64,000 nucleotides of DNA, from assembly GCF_003865075.1 (NCBI RefSeq), contig NZ_BHWB01000003.1, positions 248,001 to 312,000 of the forward strand, written 5' to 3'. The notes below the pieces were generated by a model. It saw only the letters and a list, made by a program, of their open reading frames with translations. It searched no databases and was not told the DNA's origin. Both the position numbers and the translations under genes were made by a program. This document shows positions 26,935 through 36,302 of the stretch, in pieces; within the stretch, counting starts at the first letter, position 1, and every line of letters starts with the position of its first letter. Origin of the DNA: Bacteroides faecalis. Its GTDB lineage: Bacteria > Bacteroidota > Bacteroidia > Bacteroidales > Bacteroidaceae.

Positions 26935-27008
26935 CGGTGCGCACGAGGCTCGAACTCGTGACCCCATGCGTGACAGGCATGTATTCTAACCAACTGAACT
27001 AGCGCACC
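26935..27008 (-). tRNA. tRNA-Asp (GTC)
   Basis: A cloverleaf is readable on the minus strand: acceptor stem GGTGCGC/GCGCACC, anticodon stem CATGC/GCATG around the loop CTGTCAC (anticodon GTC), and T-loop TTCGAGC. The discriminator is G, as expected for Asp, and no CCA is encoded. Confidence 0.96.
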
Positions 27009-27056
27009 AACTTTTTTTATTTTAATTAACCATGTACATTCTCACGAATGCGGATG

Positions 27057-27086
27057 CAAAGGTAGATGTTTTTTTGGAACCCGCAA
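27057..27086 (-). promoter_or_regulatory. Promoter of tRNA-Asp
   Basis: On the minus strand TTG (27084-27086), 19 bp, then TACCTTTG (27057-27064): a match to the Bacteroides promoter, 48 nt before the tRNA 5' end. It overlaps the spurious 5' extension of the next gene's reading frame. Confidence 0.7.
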
Positions 27087-27137
27087 GAGCTTATGTATCT
27101 TTTTTCTCAAAAAGTGTGTTTATTGAGAATTATCCTG

Positions 27138-27145
27138 TACATTTG
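27138..27145 (+). promoter_or_regulatory. -7 box for the aminotransferase gene
   Basis: TACATTTG fits TAnnTTTG, 27 nt before ATG 27173. Its position argues against the upstream start at 27032. Confidence 0.6.
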
Positions 27146-27172
27146 CAAACATTACATCAAATAGAAAATAGA

Positions 27173-28489
27173 ATGAAAAATACACCAATTGAACGATGTG
27201 TGATTGATGAAACAATAAATGAGTTTCAAATTGTCGATTTTTCCAAGGCTACAATTCGTGAAGTGAAAGCTATTGCTTCGAAAGCTGAAGCTGTATCCGG
27301 CGTTGAATTTATAAAGATGGAAATGGGAGTTCCAGGACTTCCTCCTTCTGCTGTTGGAGTAAAAGCAGAAATAGAAGCATTGCAAAACGGAATAGCAAGC
27401 CTATATCCTGATATCAATGGTTTGCCGGAGTTGAAAAAGGAAGCGTCGAAGTTTATCAAATCATTTATCAATATAGATATGAATCCGGAAGGCTGCGTAC
27501 CCGTAACCGGATCTATGCAGGGGACATTTGCTTCCTTTCTGACTTGTAGCCAATGTGACGAAAAGAAGGATACAATTCTGTTTATTGATCCAGGATTCCC
27601 GGTACAAAAACAACAATTAGTAGTCATGGGTCAGAAATATGAAACCTTTGATGTTTATGACTACCGCGGAGAGAAACTGAGAGAGAAATTAGAAAGTTAC
27701 CTGAGAAAAGGAAATATATCTGCTATTATTTACTCAAATCCTAATAATCCAAGTTGGATTTGCTTAAAAGAAGAAGAATTACAGATTATTGGTCAATTAG
27801 CAACTCAATACGATGTTATTGTTTTAGAAGACCTAGCCTATTTTGCAATGGATTTCCGCCAAGACTTAAGTAGACCCAACCAGGCTCCTTTCCAACCAAC
27901 AGTTGCTCGTTACACAGATAATTATGTATTGTTGATCTCAGGTTCAAAAGCATTTAGTTATGCAGGACAACGTATTGGTGTCAGCTGTATCTCAAACAAA
28001 TTATATCACCGAAGCTATCCCGGATTAACGAAACGTTACGGTGGAGGTACATTTGGTACTGTTTTCATTCATCGGGTACTTTATGCGCTTTCTTCCGGAA
28101 CCAGTCATTCGGCCCAATTCGCAATGGCTGCTATGCTGAAAGCGGCGAACGAAGGTCGCTACAACTTCTTGGATGAAGTAAAAGTATATGGCGAAAGAGC
28201 CAAAAAGCTGAAAGATATTTTCCTTCGATACGGATTCCACTTAGTATATGACAAGGATCTTGACGATCCAATAGCTGATGGATTCTATTTTACCATTGGA
28301 TATCCAGGAATGACCAGTGGCGAACTGGCTAAGGAATTAATGTATTATGGTGTCAGTGCTATTTCATTGGTCACTACAGGAAGTCACCAGGAAGGATTAC
28401 GTGCATGTACTTCTTTCATTCAAGATCATCAATATGAACAACTTGAAGAGCGAATGAAACTATTTGCTAAGAATCACCCTATTACCTGA
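27173..28489 (+). CDS. PLP-dependent class I/II aminotransferase
   Basis: Fold-type I aminotransferase of 438 residues. ATG 27173 is preferred over the frame's first ATG at 27032 because a promoter box lies at 27138-27145 and the family similarity begins there. Visible motifs: the early strand EFIKMEMGVPGLPPS, the Y in SLYPDINGLPELKKE, IIYSNPNNPSW (the NPNNP loop), VLEDLAYFAMDF (Asp that pairs with the pyridine nitrogen) and SGSKAFSYAGQRIG with the Schiff-base Lys. The substrate is probably an amino acid/2-oxoacid pair such as aspartate, but this cannot be fixed from sequence. Confidence 0.88.
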   Translation: MKNTPIERCVIDETINEFQIVDFSKATIREVKAIASKAEAVSGVEFIKMEMGVPGLPPSAVGVKAEIEALQNGIASLYPDINGLPELKKEASKFIKSFINIDMNPEGCVPVTGSMQGTFASFLTCSQCDEKKDTILFIDPGFPVQKQQLVVMGQKYETFDVYDYRGEKLREKLESYLRKGNISAIIYSNPNNPSWICLKEEELQIIGQLATQYDVIVLEDLAYFAMDFRQDLSRPNQAPFQPTVARYTDNYVLLISGSKAFSYAGQRIGVSCISNKLYHRSYPGLTKRYGGGTFGTVFIHRVLYALSSGTSHSAQFAMAAMLKAANEGRYNFLDEVKVYGERAKKLKDIFLRYGFHLVYDKDLDDPIADGFYFTIGYPGMTSGELAKELMYYGVSAISLVTTGSHQEGLRACTSFIQDHQYEQLEERMKLFAKNHPIT

Positions 28490-28591
28490 TCTATAGATAT
28501 TCTGAATACTAAAATTCAAAAAACTTGTCTTTAATGATAAAAAAATAGGAAAAAAAGAAAGATATTCCATTTTTTTTCTTAATTTAGGGGC

Positions 28592-29182
28592 ATGAATATC
28601 AATTCCGACATATTTAAGATTGAGTCTAATAATATTTTGCCGTCACGAGGAAAGATTTTAATTTCAGAACCTTTCCTTCGTGACACAACATTCGGGAGGT
28701 CTGTAATTTTACTAATTGACCATACCGAAGAAGGAAGTATGGGATTAATAATCAATAAACGGCTTCCACTATTCACCAATGACATAATCAAAGAATTCCA
28801 ATATCTAGATGATATACCTCTTTACAAGGGGGGACCTGTAGCTACTGATACATTATTTTATCTCCATACTTTAAGCGATATCCCCGGTGCGCTTACTGTA
28901 AGTAAAGGACTTTACTTGAATGGCGATTTTGATGAAATAAAAAAATATATATTACAGGAAAATAATGTCAATGTACCCATCCGTTTCTTTTTGGGATATT
29001 CCGGTTGGGAAGGTGAACAGTTAGGTAATGAAATCAAAGAAAACACCTGGTTGGTCTCTGAAGAGGAAAATGACTATCTGCTAAACACGAATATCAAAGG
29101 AATGTGGAAACAGTCCTTGGAAAAACTAGGTAGCAAATATGAAACTTGGTCCCGTTTTCCACAAGTACCTTCTCTTAATTAG
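28592..29182 (+). CDS. YqgE/AlgH family protein (UPF0301)
   Basis: Protein of 196 residues. The family signature is clear: [55 protein letters not shown] and [16 protein letters not shown]. Function is not established in Bacteroides; the AlgH name comes from a Pseudomonas alginate regulator. It stands alone, 102 nt after the aminotransferase and convergent with the GNAT gene 13 nt away. Confidence 0.93.
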   Translation: MNINSDIFKIESNNILPSRGKILISEPFLRDTTFGRSVILLIDHTEEGSMGLIINKRLPLFTNDIIKEFQYLDDIPLYKGGPVATDTLFYLHTLSDIPGALTVSKGLYLNGDFDEIKKYILQENNVNVPIRFFLGYSGWEGEQLGNEIKENTWLVSEEENDYLLNTNIKGMWKQSLEKLGSKYETWSRFPQVPSLN

Positions 29183-29195
29183 TGATTTCTTGTTT

Positions 29196-29735
29196 TTATT
29201 GTTTGGTCGGATTAAGACATTGAAAGATGATAGCATCTTTATATGTACCTTCCACTTGCAACCAATTTTTCAATAATCCACATTGGACAAATCCACAAAA
29301 AGTAAATAGTTTGATGCAAACTTCATTATCGGTAGCGACATGAGAATATAACTGACTCAGAGACAAAAAATCAAAAGCATATTCGCAAAGCAACTTCAAA
29401 GCGTCCGTTGCGTAACCTTGCTGGCGATAATCTTTATGGATGGCAATTCCCACTTCACCACGGGAATGCAGCGGAACAAAGTCTGTGATATCGATTGTCC
29501 CTAAAACACAATGATCTGATTTACGCAAGATCATCAGACGCAACTGTTTATCCGCAAATATATCACATTGAGAACCTTCAATATATTGCCGCAGCACATA
29601 ACGTGAATAAGGTACAGTGAAATTACTAATATCCCACAGAGAAGGATCATTCTCCATTTCATACATTATGTCCATATCTTCGGGCTCTACTGCACGAAGA
29701 TAAATACGGTCGTTCACTAAAAAAGTTTTTCGCAT
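29196..29735 (-). CDS. GNAT N-acetyltransferase (RimJ/RimL type)
   Basis: Protein of 179 residues of the RimJ/RimL acetyltransferase group. It has the N-terminal IYLRAVEPEDMDIMYEMEND, the central sheet CVLGTIDITDFVPLHSRGEV, the acetyl-CoA loop DYRQQGYATDALKLL and YSHVATDNEVCIKLFTFCGF near the end. The substrate may be an amine or a protein N-terminus. It is the third gene of a leftward operon after recR and a small membrane-protein gene, 8 nt from the latter. Confidence 0.9.
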   Translation of the reverse strand: MRKTFLVNDRIYLRAVEPEDMDIMYEMENDPSLWDISNFTVPYSRYVLRQYIEGSQCDIFADKQLRLMILRKSDHCVLGTIDITDFVPLHSRGEVGIAIHKDYRQQGYATDALKLLCEYAFDFLSLSQLYSHVATDNEVCIKLFTFCGFVQCGLLKNWLQVEGTYKDAIIFQCLNPTKQ

Positions 29736-29743
29736 TCCGTTTT

Positions 29744-30193
29744 TTATTCTTTGTTGATATGGAGTTCATTTCTAAGTCTCCTTTCGCTTGGCAAACAGAA
29801 AAGAGAAGCAGTCAGACAGATTAGCATACACAGATTTCCCGTATTACTGAAAGTCAGATAATAACAAAACAGGTTAAAAAGAATAGCAACTTCAAGCATT
29901 CCCAACCGGACATTACTCAATTGCACATAACGCTTCAAAGCCAAAGTTATAGTCATGTGATCTATCTTCTTCTTTAATATCAGATTAAATAATTTAAGAG
30001 AAAGAGGTACGCATACAGCAGTCAGCAATATGCCAAAAGTTTCAAAATAATAGGTGCCGCGTACATCGTCTGCAAGAGTGCCAACAGGAAAAAGCTCAAA
30101 CTCTCCTGCCCCTAACAAAAATGCAGGGAGGACCCAAAAGAAGATATAACTAATATTTAAGTTTCTGACAGCACGTTTTATCTGTTCTTCCAT
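29744..30193 (-). CDS. Small four-helix membrane protein, unknown function
   Basis: Protein of 149 residues with four hydrophobic segments: about 15-30 (YIFFWVLPAFLLGAG), 49-70 (TFGILLTAVCVPLSLKLFNLI), 97-116 (MLEVAILFNLFCYYLTFS) and 120-134 (LCMLICLTASLFCL), joined by basic loops (LKKKIDH). I do not recognise a named family. It sits 27 nt downstream of recR and 8 nt upstream of the GNAT gene in one operon; that order gives no clear functional hint. Confidence 0.8.
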   Translation of the reverse strand: MEEQIKRAVRNLNISYIFFWVLPAFLLGAGEFELFPVGTLADDVRGTYYFETFGILLTAVCVPLSLKLFNLILKKKIDHMTITLALKRYVQLSNVRLGMLEVAILFNLFCYYLTFSNTGNLCMLICLTASLFCLPSERRLRNELHINKE

Positions 30194-30220
30194 GTTCGTT
30201 CAAGAAAAATAATTAATGAT

Positions 30221-30838
30221 TTATACAGTTCCGGTAAATAGAGTCCGATTCACAATACTACGTCCCAAAGTTACTTCGTCAGCATATTCAAGTTCGTCAC
30301 CGACAGAGATTCCTCGTGCAATCACACTAAGTTTTACATTCATCTTTTCCAATTTACGATAAATATAGAAATTAGTGGTATCACCTTCCATTGTAGTGCT
30401 CAATGCCAGAATAACCTCATTGATTCCTCCTTCCGCTACTCGCTGTACCAAGCTTTCAATTTGCAAATCGCTCGGTCCTACCCCATCCATTGGAGAAATA
30501 ACACCACCCAATACATGATAAATTCCTCGGTATTGTTGCGTTGCTTCCACTGCCATCACATCACGAATATTTTCGACCACACAGACAGTTGAAGCATCCC
30601 GCTGAGAGTTACTACAAATCTGACATATTTCTGTATCGGAGATATTATGGCATACTTTGCAATACTTCACTTCACGTTTCAATGTTATAATGGAATTGCC
30701 GAAAGCTTCTACAGTAGCTGTATCCTGACGGAGCAGATGCAGCACAAGCCTCATTGCTGTCTTGCGCCCGATACCCGGTAGTTTGGAAAATTCGCCAACT
30801 GCCTTTTCCAGCAGTATAGAAGGATATTGTTGATTCAT
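30221..30838 (-). CDS. recR: Recombination protein RecR
   Basis: RecR of 205 residues, the usual length. It has the helix-hairpin-helix ([20 protein letters not shown]), the four-cysteine zinc finger ([16 protein letters not shown], about 57-72) and the Toprim domain ([30 protein letters not shown]). It works with RecF and RecO to load RecA at gaps. It is the first gene of a three-gene leftward operon; a TATCTTTG box lies 33 nt upstream. Confidence 0.98.
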   Translation of the reverse strand: MNQQYPSILLEKAVGEFSKLPGIGRKTAMRLVLHLLRQDTATVEAFGNSIITLKREVKYCKVCHNISDTEICQICSNSQRDASTVCVVENIRDVMAVEATQQYRGIYHVLGGVISPMDGVGPSDLQIESLVQRVAEGGINEVILALSTTMEGDTTNFYIYRKLEKMNVKLSVIARGISVGDELEYADEVTLGRSIVNRTLFTGTV

Positions 30839-30871
30839 ATAAAAAAATGATCGTTCTATCGATTACGGCCG

Positions 30872-30879
30872 CAAAGATA
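30872..30879 (-). promoter_or_regulatory. -7 box for recR
   Basis: TATCTTTG on the minus strand, 33 nt before the recR start. It is back-to-back with the rightward box at 30913-30920. Confidence 0.6.
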
Positions 30880-30912
30880 CAGATATTGTTTTTAAATACC
30901 TATAAAAAATAT

Positions 30913-30920
30913 TACCTTTG
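30913..30920 (+). promoter_or_regulatory. -7 box, almost touching the symporter start codon
   Basis: TACCTTTG fits TAnnTTTG and ends 8 nt before ATG 30929, which predicts an mRNA with practically no leader. Confidence 0.6.
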
Positions 30921-30928
30921 CAGTCGAT

Positions 30929-32386
30929 ATGATGATACTTGTCACTATTACATGCTATTTTACGGCATTATTACTAATAGCCCGTATCACCGGATATAAA
31001 AGCGATTCAAATGCAGCGTTCTTTAAAGGAGAGAGCAAATCACCTTGGTATGTGGTCTCTTTCGGCATGATCGGCGCTTCTATTTCCGGAGTAACATTTG
31101 TATCTGTACCGGGCATGGTACGTGGAATGGACATGACGTATCTACAAACTGTATTCGGATTCTTTTTCGGATATATGGCCGTTGCTCACGTACTCCTTCC
31201 TTTGTATTACAGACTGAACCTGACCAGTATTTACGGTTATCTGGAAACACGAATCGGAATACATTCCTATCGCACCGGATCTTTTTTCTTCCTATTATCA
31301 CGCATGTTAGGAACTGCCGCCAAACTATATCTGGTCTGTCTTATTCTTCATACTTATGTATTCCAAGAATTACATGTACCTTTCTGGGTAATAGCAGTCG
31401 GTTCGGTAGCTTTAGTGTGGATATACACTCACAAAAGCGGAATTAAGACAATCGTATGGACAGACACTTTACAGACCTTCTGTTTGATTGCAGCATTACT
31501 TTTCATCATCTATTTCACAATTCAGAAACTGGATATTGGTTTCAATGGCATTGTACAGACCATTCGAGAGAGTGAACACAGCCGCATTTTTGTTGTTGAT
31601 GACTGGATCTCCCGCCAGAACTTCTTCAAACAATTCTTCAGTGGCATCTTCATCGTTATTGTAATGACTGGGTTGGATCAGGACATGATGCAAAAGAATC
31701 TTTCCTGCCGAAATTTGCACGAAGCAAAAAAGAATATGTATTGCTACGGTTTTTCTTTCATTCCACTAAATTTTCTATTCCTATGCCTTGGAATTCTGTT
31801 ATTGGCACTAGCCGGTAAAATGCAGCTGGAACTACCCGCTATGAATGATGATATTCTCCCAATGTTTGCAGCACAAGGATATCTGGGACAAGCGGTATTG
31901 GTACTTTTCACGATTGGTATCATAGCAGCAGCGTTCAGTAATTCAGACTCCGCTTTGACAGCAATGACTACAAGTGTTTGCGTAGATCTACTCAATACGG
32001 AAAAAGACACTGAAAAAATCGCACGTCGCAAAAGAAAAAGAGTCCATTTGCTACTTTCAGCCCTATTGGCATTTTTTATCTGCCTGGTAGAAATGCTAAA
32101 TAATAAAAGTGTAATCGATGCTATATATATCATTGCATCCTATACATACGGTCCATTACTCGGAATGTTTGCTTTCGGATTATTCACCCGCAAGCAAACA
32201 AATGACCGATTAGTTCCACTTATAGCTATAATTTCACCATTACTTTGTTATGCAGCAGATTGGTGGGTAAACAAAGAATTCGGATATAAATTTGGTTATG
32301 AGTTGCTTATGTTGAACGGAGCACTTACCTTTGTAGGGTTGATGGCTTTGTCCACACAAAAAAAGAATCGGCTGAAAATGCCTTGA
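30929..32386 (+). CDS. Sodium:solute symporter (SSS family)
   Basis: Integral membrane transporter of 485 residues with about 13 hydrophobic helices. Family features include the first helices with SKSPWYVVSFGMIGASISGV, FFFLLSRMLGTAAKLY, the long TLQTFCLIAALLFIIYFTI, and the sodium-site helix AAFSNSDSALTAMTTSVCVD. Co-transport with Na+ fits an organism with an Nqr sodium pump (encoded at 61-64 kb). The solute is not predictable. The start is the first of two adjacent ATGs (30929 or 30932), very close to its promoter box. Confidence 0.92.
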   Translation: MMILVTITCYFTALLLIARITGYKSDSNAAFFKGESKSPWYVVSFGMIGASISGVTFVSVPGMVRGMDMTYLQTVFGFFFGYMAVAHVLLPLYYRLNLTSIYGYLETRIGIHSYRTGSFFFLLSRMLGTAAKLYLVCLILHTYVFQELHVPFWVIAVGSVALVWIYTHKSGIKTIVWTDTLQTFCLIAALLFIIYFTIQKLDIGFNGIVQTIRESEHSRIFVVDDWISRQNFFKQFFSGIFIVIVMTGLDQDMMQKNLSCRNLHEAKKNMYCYGFSFIPLNFLFLCLGILLLALAGKMQLELPAMNDDILPMFAAQGYLGQAVLVLFTIGIIAAAFSNSDSALTAMTTSVCVDLLNTEKDTEKIARRKRKRVHLLLSALLAFFICLVEMLNNKSVIDAIYIIASYTYGPLLGMFAFGLFTRKQTNDRLVPLIAIISPLLCYAADWWVNKEFGYKFGYELLMLNGALTFVGLMALSTQKKNRLKMP

Positions 32387-32401
32387 ATAAAGGCGTCTAT
32401 C

Positions 32402-32459
32402 GTTTATAATAAAAATGAGTGGAGTTTATCATAAACGTTGAGTGGAGTTTATCATAAAC
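32402..32459. repeat. Three GTTTATnATAAAC palindromes in a row
   Basis: Boxes at 32402-32414 (one mismatch at the end), 32424-32436 and 32447-32459, spaced 22 and 23 bp. The last two lie inside a 20-bp direct repeat (32417-32436 and 32440-32459). They occupy the 103-bp gap between the symporter gene and engB and could be operator sites for the engB operon. Confidence 0.8.
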
Positions 32460-32489
32460 AAAAAAACAGTTAATTAATTGACAAGAAAT

Positions 32490-33095
32490 ATGGAAATAAC
32501 AAATGCAGAATTTGTAATTAGTAACACAGATGTGAAAAAATGTCCGGCAGGAACATTCCCCGAATATGCTTTCATCGGCCGTTCCAACGTTGGCAAATCA
32601 AGTCTTATCAATATGCTGACTTCCCGCAAAGGACTAGCAATGACTTCTTCCACTCCTGGAAAAACGATGCTCATCAATCACTTCCTGATAAATAATAGTT
32701 GGTATCTGGTAGACCTTCCGGGATACGGCTATGCAAAACGTGGGCAAAAAGGTAAGGAACAGATACAGAAAGTGATCGAAGATTATATTCTGGAACGTGA
32801 ACAAATGACCAATCTGTTTGTGCTCATAGACAGTCGTCTGGAACCTCAAAAGATAGATTTGGAATTTATGGAATGGTTAGGAGAAAATGGTATTCCTTTT
32901 TCTATTGTTTTCACTAAAACAGATAAGTTGAAAGGTGGCCGCCTGAAAATGAATATTAATACCTATCTGCAAGATTTACGGAAACAGTGGGAAGAACTTC
33001 CTCCTTATTTTATTTCATCATCAGAGAACCGTACAGGGCGTACAGAAATTCTCGACTATATTGAAACCATTAACAAAGAGATAAATACAAAATAA
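32490..33095 (+). CDS. engB: Ribosome-biogenesis GTPase EngB (YihA/YsxC)
   Basis: GTPase of 201 residues needed for 50S subunit assembly. From ATG 32490 the G1 loop is GRSNVGKS (30-37), G2 is the T in SSTPGKT, G3 is DLPGYGYA, G4 is TKTDKL and G5 is SSSENRTG, all in place. The frame is open from a TTG four codons earlier, but ATG gives the usual length. The next gene begins 3 nt after its stop, so both are probably co-transcribed. Confidence 0.97.
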   Translation: MEITNAEFVISNTDVKKCPAGTFPEYAFIGRSNVGKSSLINMLTSRKGLAMTSSTPGKTMLINHFLINNSWYLVDLPGYGYAKRGQKGKEQIQKVIEDYILEREQMTNLFVLIDSRLEPQKIDLEFMEWLGENGIPFSIVFTKTDKLKGGRLKMNINTYLQDLRKQWEELPPYFISSSENRTGRTEILDYIETINKEINTK

Positions 33096-33097
33096 AA

Positions 33098-33697
33098 ATG
33101 AAAAGAAAGTTTTTTTTTGCTGCATTCGTCGCAGCATTTTCAATGGTGGCAAACAACAGCCAAGCCCAGTCTTTAAAAGATCTATTTAACAAGGACAACA
33201 TTTCTAAGGTAGTAAACGCTGTAACAGGTCAAACCCAAGCTATTGACATGACCGGAACCTGGAGTTATGAAGGTTCCGCAGTAGAATTTGAATCCGAAAA
33301 CCTGTTAATGCAAGCAGGAGGAGTGGCCGCAGCTTCTGTAGCTGAAAATAAATTGGACGAGCAACTGACCAAAGTTGGTATTAAGGCCGGACAAATGAGT
33401 TTTACTTTCAATGCGGACAGTACTTTTACAAGCAAGGTAGGCAAACGTACCATGAATGGAACCTATTCTTATAATGCGGCAACTAAACAGGTATCATTAA
33501 AATATTTGAAACTGGTAAATCTGAATGCCAAAGTAAACTGTACTGCAGAATCTATGGAATTACTTTTCAATTCAGATAAACTTTTGAAACTTTTAGCTTT
33601 CATTGGTAGCAAAACTAATAGTACTGCACTGAAAACAGTCAGTTCATTAGCTGACAGTTATGATGGTATGATGGTAGGATTCGAGTTAAAAAAATAG
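33098..33697 (+). CDS. DUF4923 lipocalin-like exported protein
   Basis: Exported protein of 199 residues: signal peptide (MKRKFFFAAFVAAFSMVANN, cleavage about residue 23), then a Bacteroides-type DUF4923 domain (LKDLFNKDNISKVVNAVTG; DMTGTWSYEGSAVEFESE; MNGTYSYNAATKQVSLKYL). The beta-rich pattern is lipocalin-like. Function unknown. It is 3 nt downstream of engB. Confidence 0.85.
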   Translation: MKRKFFFAAFVAAFSMVANNSQAQSLKDLFNKDNISKVVNAVTGQTQAIDMTGTWSYEGSAVEFESENLLMQAGGVAAASVAENKLDEQLTKVGIKAGQMSFTFNADSTFTSKVGKRTMNGTYSYNAATKQVSLKYLKLVNLNAKVNCTAESMELLFNSDKLLKLLAFIGSKTNSTALKTVSSLADSYDGMMVGFELKK

Positions 33698-33758
33698 TAA
33701 AAAAAGTCCATTTAATACAATTTCTCATAACAGAAAATATATTTTAGAGAAAAAATAT

Positions 33759-33766
33759 TATCTTTG
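33759..33766 (+). promoter_or_regulatory. -7 box for the DUF1573 gene
   Basis: TATCTTTG, 26 nt before ATG 33793, fits TAnnTTTG. Confidence 0.55.
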
Positions 33767-33792
33767 TCGCTTGTAATCAAAAAGAAGGAAAA

Positions 33793-34212
33793 ATGAAAAA
33801 AATACTTTTTTTAGTGACTTTATTAGTGATGGGAGTTAGTTTAGCATTTGCTGAAAGAGCAGATGGAGGTGCTGCCATTAAGTTTGATAAGACAACACAC
33901 GACTTCGGAAAATTTTCTGAGAAACAACCAGTAGTGAGTTGTGAATTCAAATTTACTAATATAGGTGACGCTCCTTTAGTGATTCATCAGGCGGTAGCTT
34001 CTTGCGGATGCACTGTACCGGAATACACTCAAGAGCCAATTTTACCAGGTAAGTCAGGTACTATCAAGGTGACTTATAACGGAGCAGGTAAATATCCGGG
34101 ACACTTCAAAAAGTCCATCACTTTACGTACTAATGCTAAAACCGAAATGGTGCGGATTTACATCACTGGTGAAATGGAAGCCAAAGATAAAGGTGATAAA
34201 GACACCAAATAA
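33793..34212 (+). CDS. DUF1573 exported protein
   Basis: Exported protein of 139 residues: signal peptide (ILFLVTLLVMGVSLAFA) followed by one DUF1573 immunoglobulin-like domain with the family hallmark FTNIGDAPLVIHQAVASCGC and PGKSGTIKVTYN. Found widely in Bacteroidetes envelopes; no defined activity. It has its own promoter box and a strong terminator, so it is monocistronic. Confidence 0.93.
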   Translation: MKKILFLVTLLVMGVSLAFAERADGGAAIKFDKTTHDFGKFSEKQPVVSCEFKFTNIGDAPLVIHQAVASCGCTVPEYTQEPILPGKSGTIKVTYNGAGKYPGHFKKSITLRTNAKTEMVRIYITGEMEAKDKGDKDTK

Positions 34213-34231
34213 GAAAAAATAGACTAGAAGG

Positions 34232-34264
34232 AAAAGGAGAATCTTTTGATTCTCCTTTTTTTTT
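34232..34264 (+). terminator. Terminator of the DUF1573 gene
   Basis: A 12-bp perfect stem (34232-34243 with 34248-34259), 4-nt loop, followed by a long T-run: a textbook rho-independent terminator. Confidence 0.93.
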
Positions 34265-34306
34265 GTTTACTTTGAAGTCTGGAAACATAAACTACTAAAA
34301 AATAAT

Positions 34307-36301
34307 ATGAAAGAACATCAAGAAGAAGACAAATTCACCGGGTTACCCGAGAATGCGTTCAGAGAATTAAAACCGGGAGAAGTATATAACCCGCTAATGA
34401 GTCCATCTAAAAATTATCCGGAAGTTACTTTCTGGTCAGTCTCGTGGGGTATTGCCATGGCAATTCTTTTCTCCGCAGCAGCAGCCTATTTGGGGTTGAA
34501 AGTAGGGCAAGTATTTGAGGCTGCTATCCCTATCGCTATTATTGCTGTGGGAGTCTCCGGTGCTGCAAAAAGAAAAAATGCGTTAGGAGAGAATGTAATC
34601 ATCCAGTCAATTGGAGCTTGCTCCGGAGTTATTGTTGCCGGAGCTATCTTTACGCTCCCCGCTCTCTATATTCTTCAAGCTAAATATCCTGAAATGACTG
34701 TTACCTTTATGCAAGTGTTTATCAGTTCATTGTTAGGCGGTGTGTTAGGTATTCTTTTCTTAATTCCGTTTCGGAAATATTTCGTTAGCGATATGCATGG
34801 TAAGTATCCCTTTCCGGAAGCCACAGCCACTACACAAGTATTAGTGTCCGGTGAGAAAGAGGGTAGCCAAGCAAAACCTTTATTGATAGCAGGATTGATC
34901 GGTGGTTTGTATGACTTTATAGTAGCAACATTCGGTTGGTGGAACGAGAATTTCACAACTCGTGTTTGCGGTTTTGGAGAAATGCTGGCAGAGAAAGCAA
35001 AGTTTGTCTTCAAAGTGAATACGGGAGCAGCTGTACTTGGTCTGGGATACATCGTCGGATTAAAATACGCTTCTATTATCTGTGCCGGTTCACTGGCTGT
35101 ATGGTGGATTATTATTCCCGGAATGTCTGCTATCTGGGGCGATAGTATACTGAATGCATGGAATCCGGAGATTATTTCTACAGTAGGGATGATGAGTCCG
35201 GAAGAGATCTTCAAATATTATGCAAAAAGTATTGGTATTGGTGGTATCGCTATGGCAGGTGTCATAGGTATTATTCGTTCATGGGGAATTATTAAAAGTG
35301 CTGTTGGACTTGCTGCAAAAGAGATGGGTGGCAAAGGTAATGTAGAAAAGAGCATTGTCCGTACACAGCGTGACCTTTCAATGAAGATTATTGCTATCGG
35401 CTCTATCATAACATTGATTTTAGTTGTATTATTCTTCTATTTTGATGTGATGCAAGGCAATTTGGTACATACATTAGTAGCTATCGTTCTGGTAGCCGGT
35501 ATTTCTTTCTTATTCACAACAGTTGCAGCAAATGCAATTGCCATTGTAGGAACGAATCCGGTATCAGGAATGACATTAATGACACTGATTCTGGCTTCTG
35601 TTGTGATGGTATCGGTAGGATTAAAAGGCCCTTCCGGAATGGTTGCTTCTCTTGTAATGGGTGGTGTAGTTTGTACTGCATTATCTATGGCAGGAGGTTT
35701 TATTACTGATTTAAAAATAGGTTATTGGTTGGGAAGTACACCTGCCAAACAGGAAACTTGGAAATTCCTCGGAACGATTGTATCTGCTGCAACGGTAGGT
35801 GGTGTAATGATTATCCTGAACAAAACTTATGGATTTACTAGCGGTGCATTAGCAGCTCCCCAAGCAAATGCAATGGCAGCCGTTATCGAACCGTTGATGA
35901 GTGGTGTAGGTGCGCCATGGCTGCTTTACGGGATTGGTGCCGTTTTAGCAATTATTCTGACTCTTTGTAAAATTCCTGCATTAGCATTCGCATTGGGTAT
36001 GTTTATTCCTTTAGAATTAAATGTGCCTTTGGTTGTTGGTGGAGCCATCAACTGGTATGTTACCTCTCGTAGTAAGGATACAGCATTGAACACAGAAAGA
36101 GGTGAAAAAGGAACTTTGCTGGCTTCCGGGTTCATTGCCGGTGGTGCATTGATGGGAGTAGTCAGTGCTGCTATGCGTTTTGGCGGAATTAATCTGGTAA
36201 ATGAAGCTTGGTTGAACAATACCTGGTCAGAAGTGTTGGCATTAGGAGCCTATGCTCTGTTAATCCTTTATTTCATTAAAGCTTCAATGAAAGTAAAATA
36301 A
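34307..36301 (+). CDS. OPT-family oligopeptide transporter
   Basis: Inner-membrane transporter of 664 residues with about 16 hydrophobic segments. Family signatures: NYPEVTFWSVSWGIAMAILF, KVGQVFEAAIPIAIIAVG, FPEATATTQVLVSGEK and the late NVPLVVGGAINWYVTSR. OPT proteins import peptides or metal chelates. Only 1 nt separates its stop from the esterase-amidase fusion gene downstream, so the two act together; since that fusion carries a DUF1460 amidase-type domain, import of cell-wall-derived peptides is a reasonable guess. Confidence 0.93.
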   Translation: MKEHQEEDKFTGLPENAFRELKPGEVYNPLMSPSKNYPEVTFWSVSWGIAMAILFSAAAAYLGLKVGQVFEAAIPIAIIAVGVSGAAKRKNALGENVIIQSIGACSGVIVAGAIFTLPALYILQAKYPEMTVTFMQVFISSLLGGVLGILFLIPFRKYFVSDMHGKYPFPEATATTQVLVSGEKEGSQAKPLLIAGLIGGLYDFIVATFGWWNENFTTRVCGFGEMLAEKAKFVFKVNTGAAVLGLGYIVGLKYASIICAGSLAVWWIIIPGMSAIWGDSILNAWNPEIISTVGMMSPEEIFKYYAKSIGIGGIAMAGVIGIIRSWGIIKSAVGLAAKEMGGKGNVEKSIVRTQRDLSMKIIAIGSIITLILVVLFFYFDVMQGNLVHTLVAIVLVAGISFLFTTVAANAIAIVGTNPVSGMTLMTLILASVVMVSVGLKGPSGMVASLVMGGVVCTALSMAGGFITDLKIGYWLGSTPAKQETWKFLGTIVSAATVGGVMIILNKTYGFTSGALAAPQANAMAAVIEPLMSGVGAPWLLYGIGAVLAIILTLCKIPALAFALGMFIPLELNVPLVVGGAINWYVTSRSKDTALNTERGEKGTLLASGFIAGGALMGVVSAAMRFGGINLVNEAWLNNTWSEVLALGAYALLILYFIKASMKVK

Positions 36302-36302
36302 C

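Noticed and set aside
26935..27008. Duplicated attachment site for the island at tRNA-Asp
   Set aside because: I looked for a copy of the tRNA 3' end near 19.8-21 kb and did not find one by eye; the island's left edge remains undefined.
27032..27172. 47-residue N-terminal extension of the aminotransferase
   Set aside because: It would run through promoter elements of both the tRNA and the gene itself, and family similarity starts after ATG 27173.
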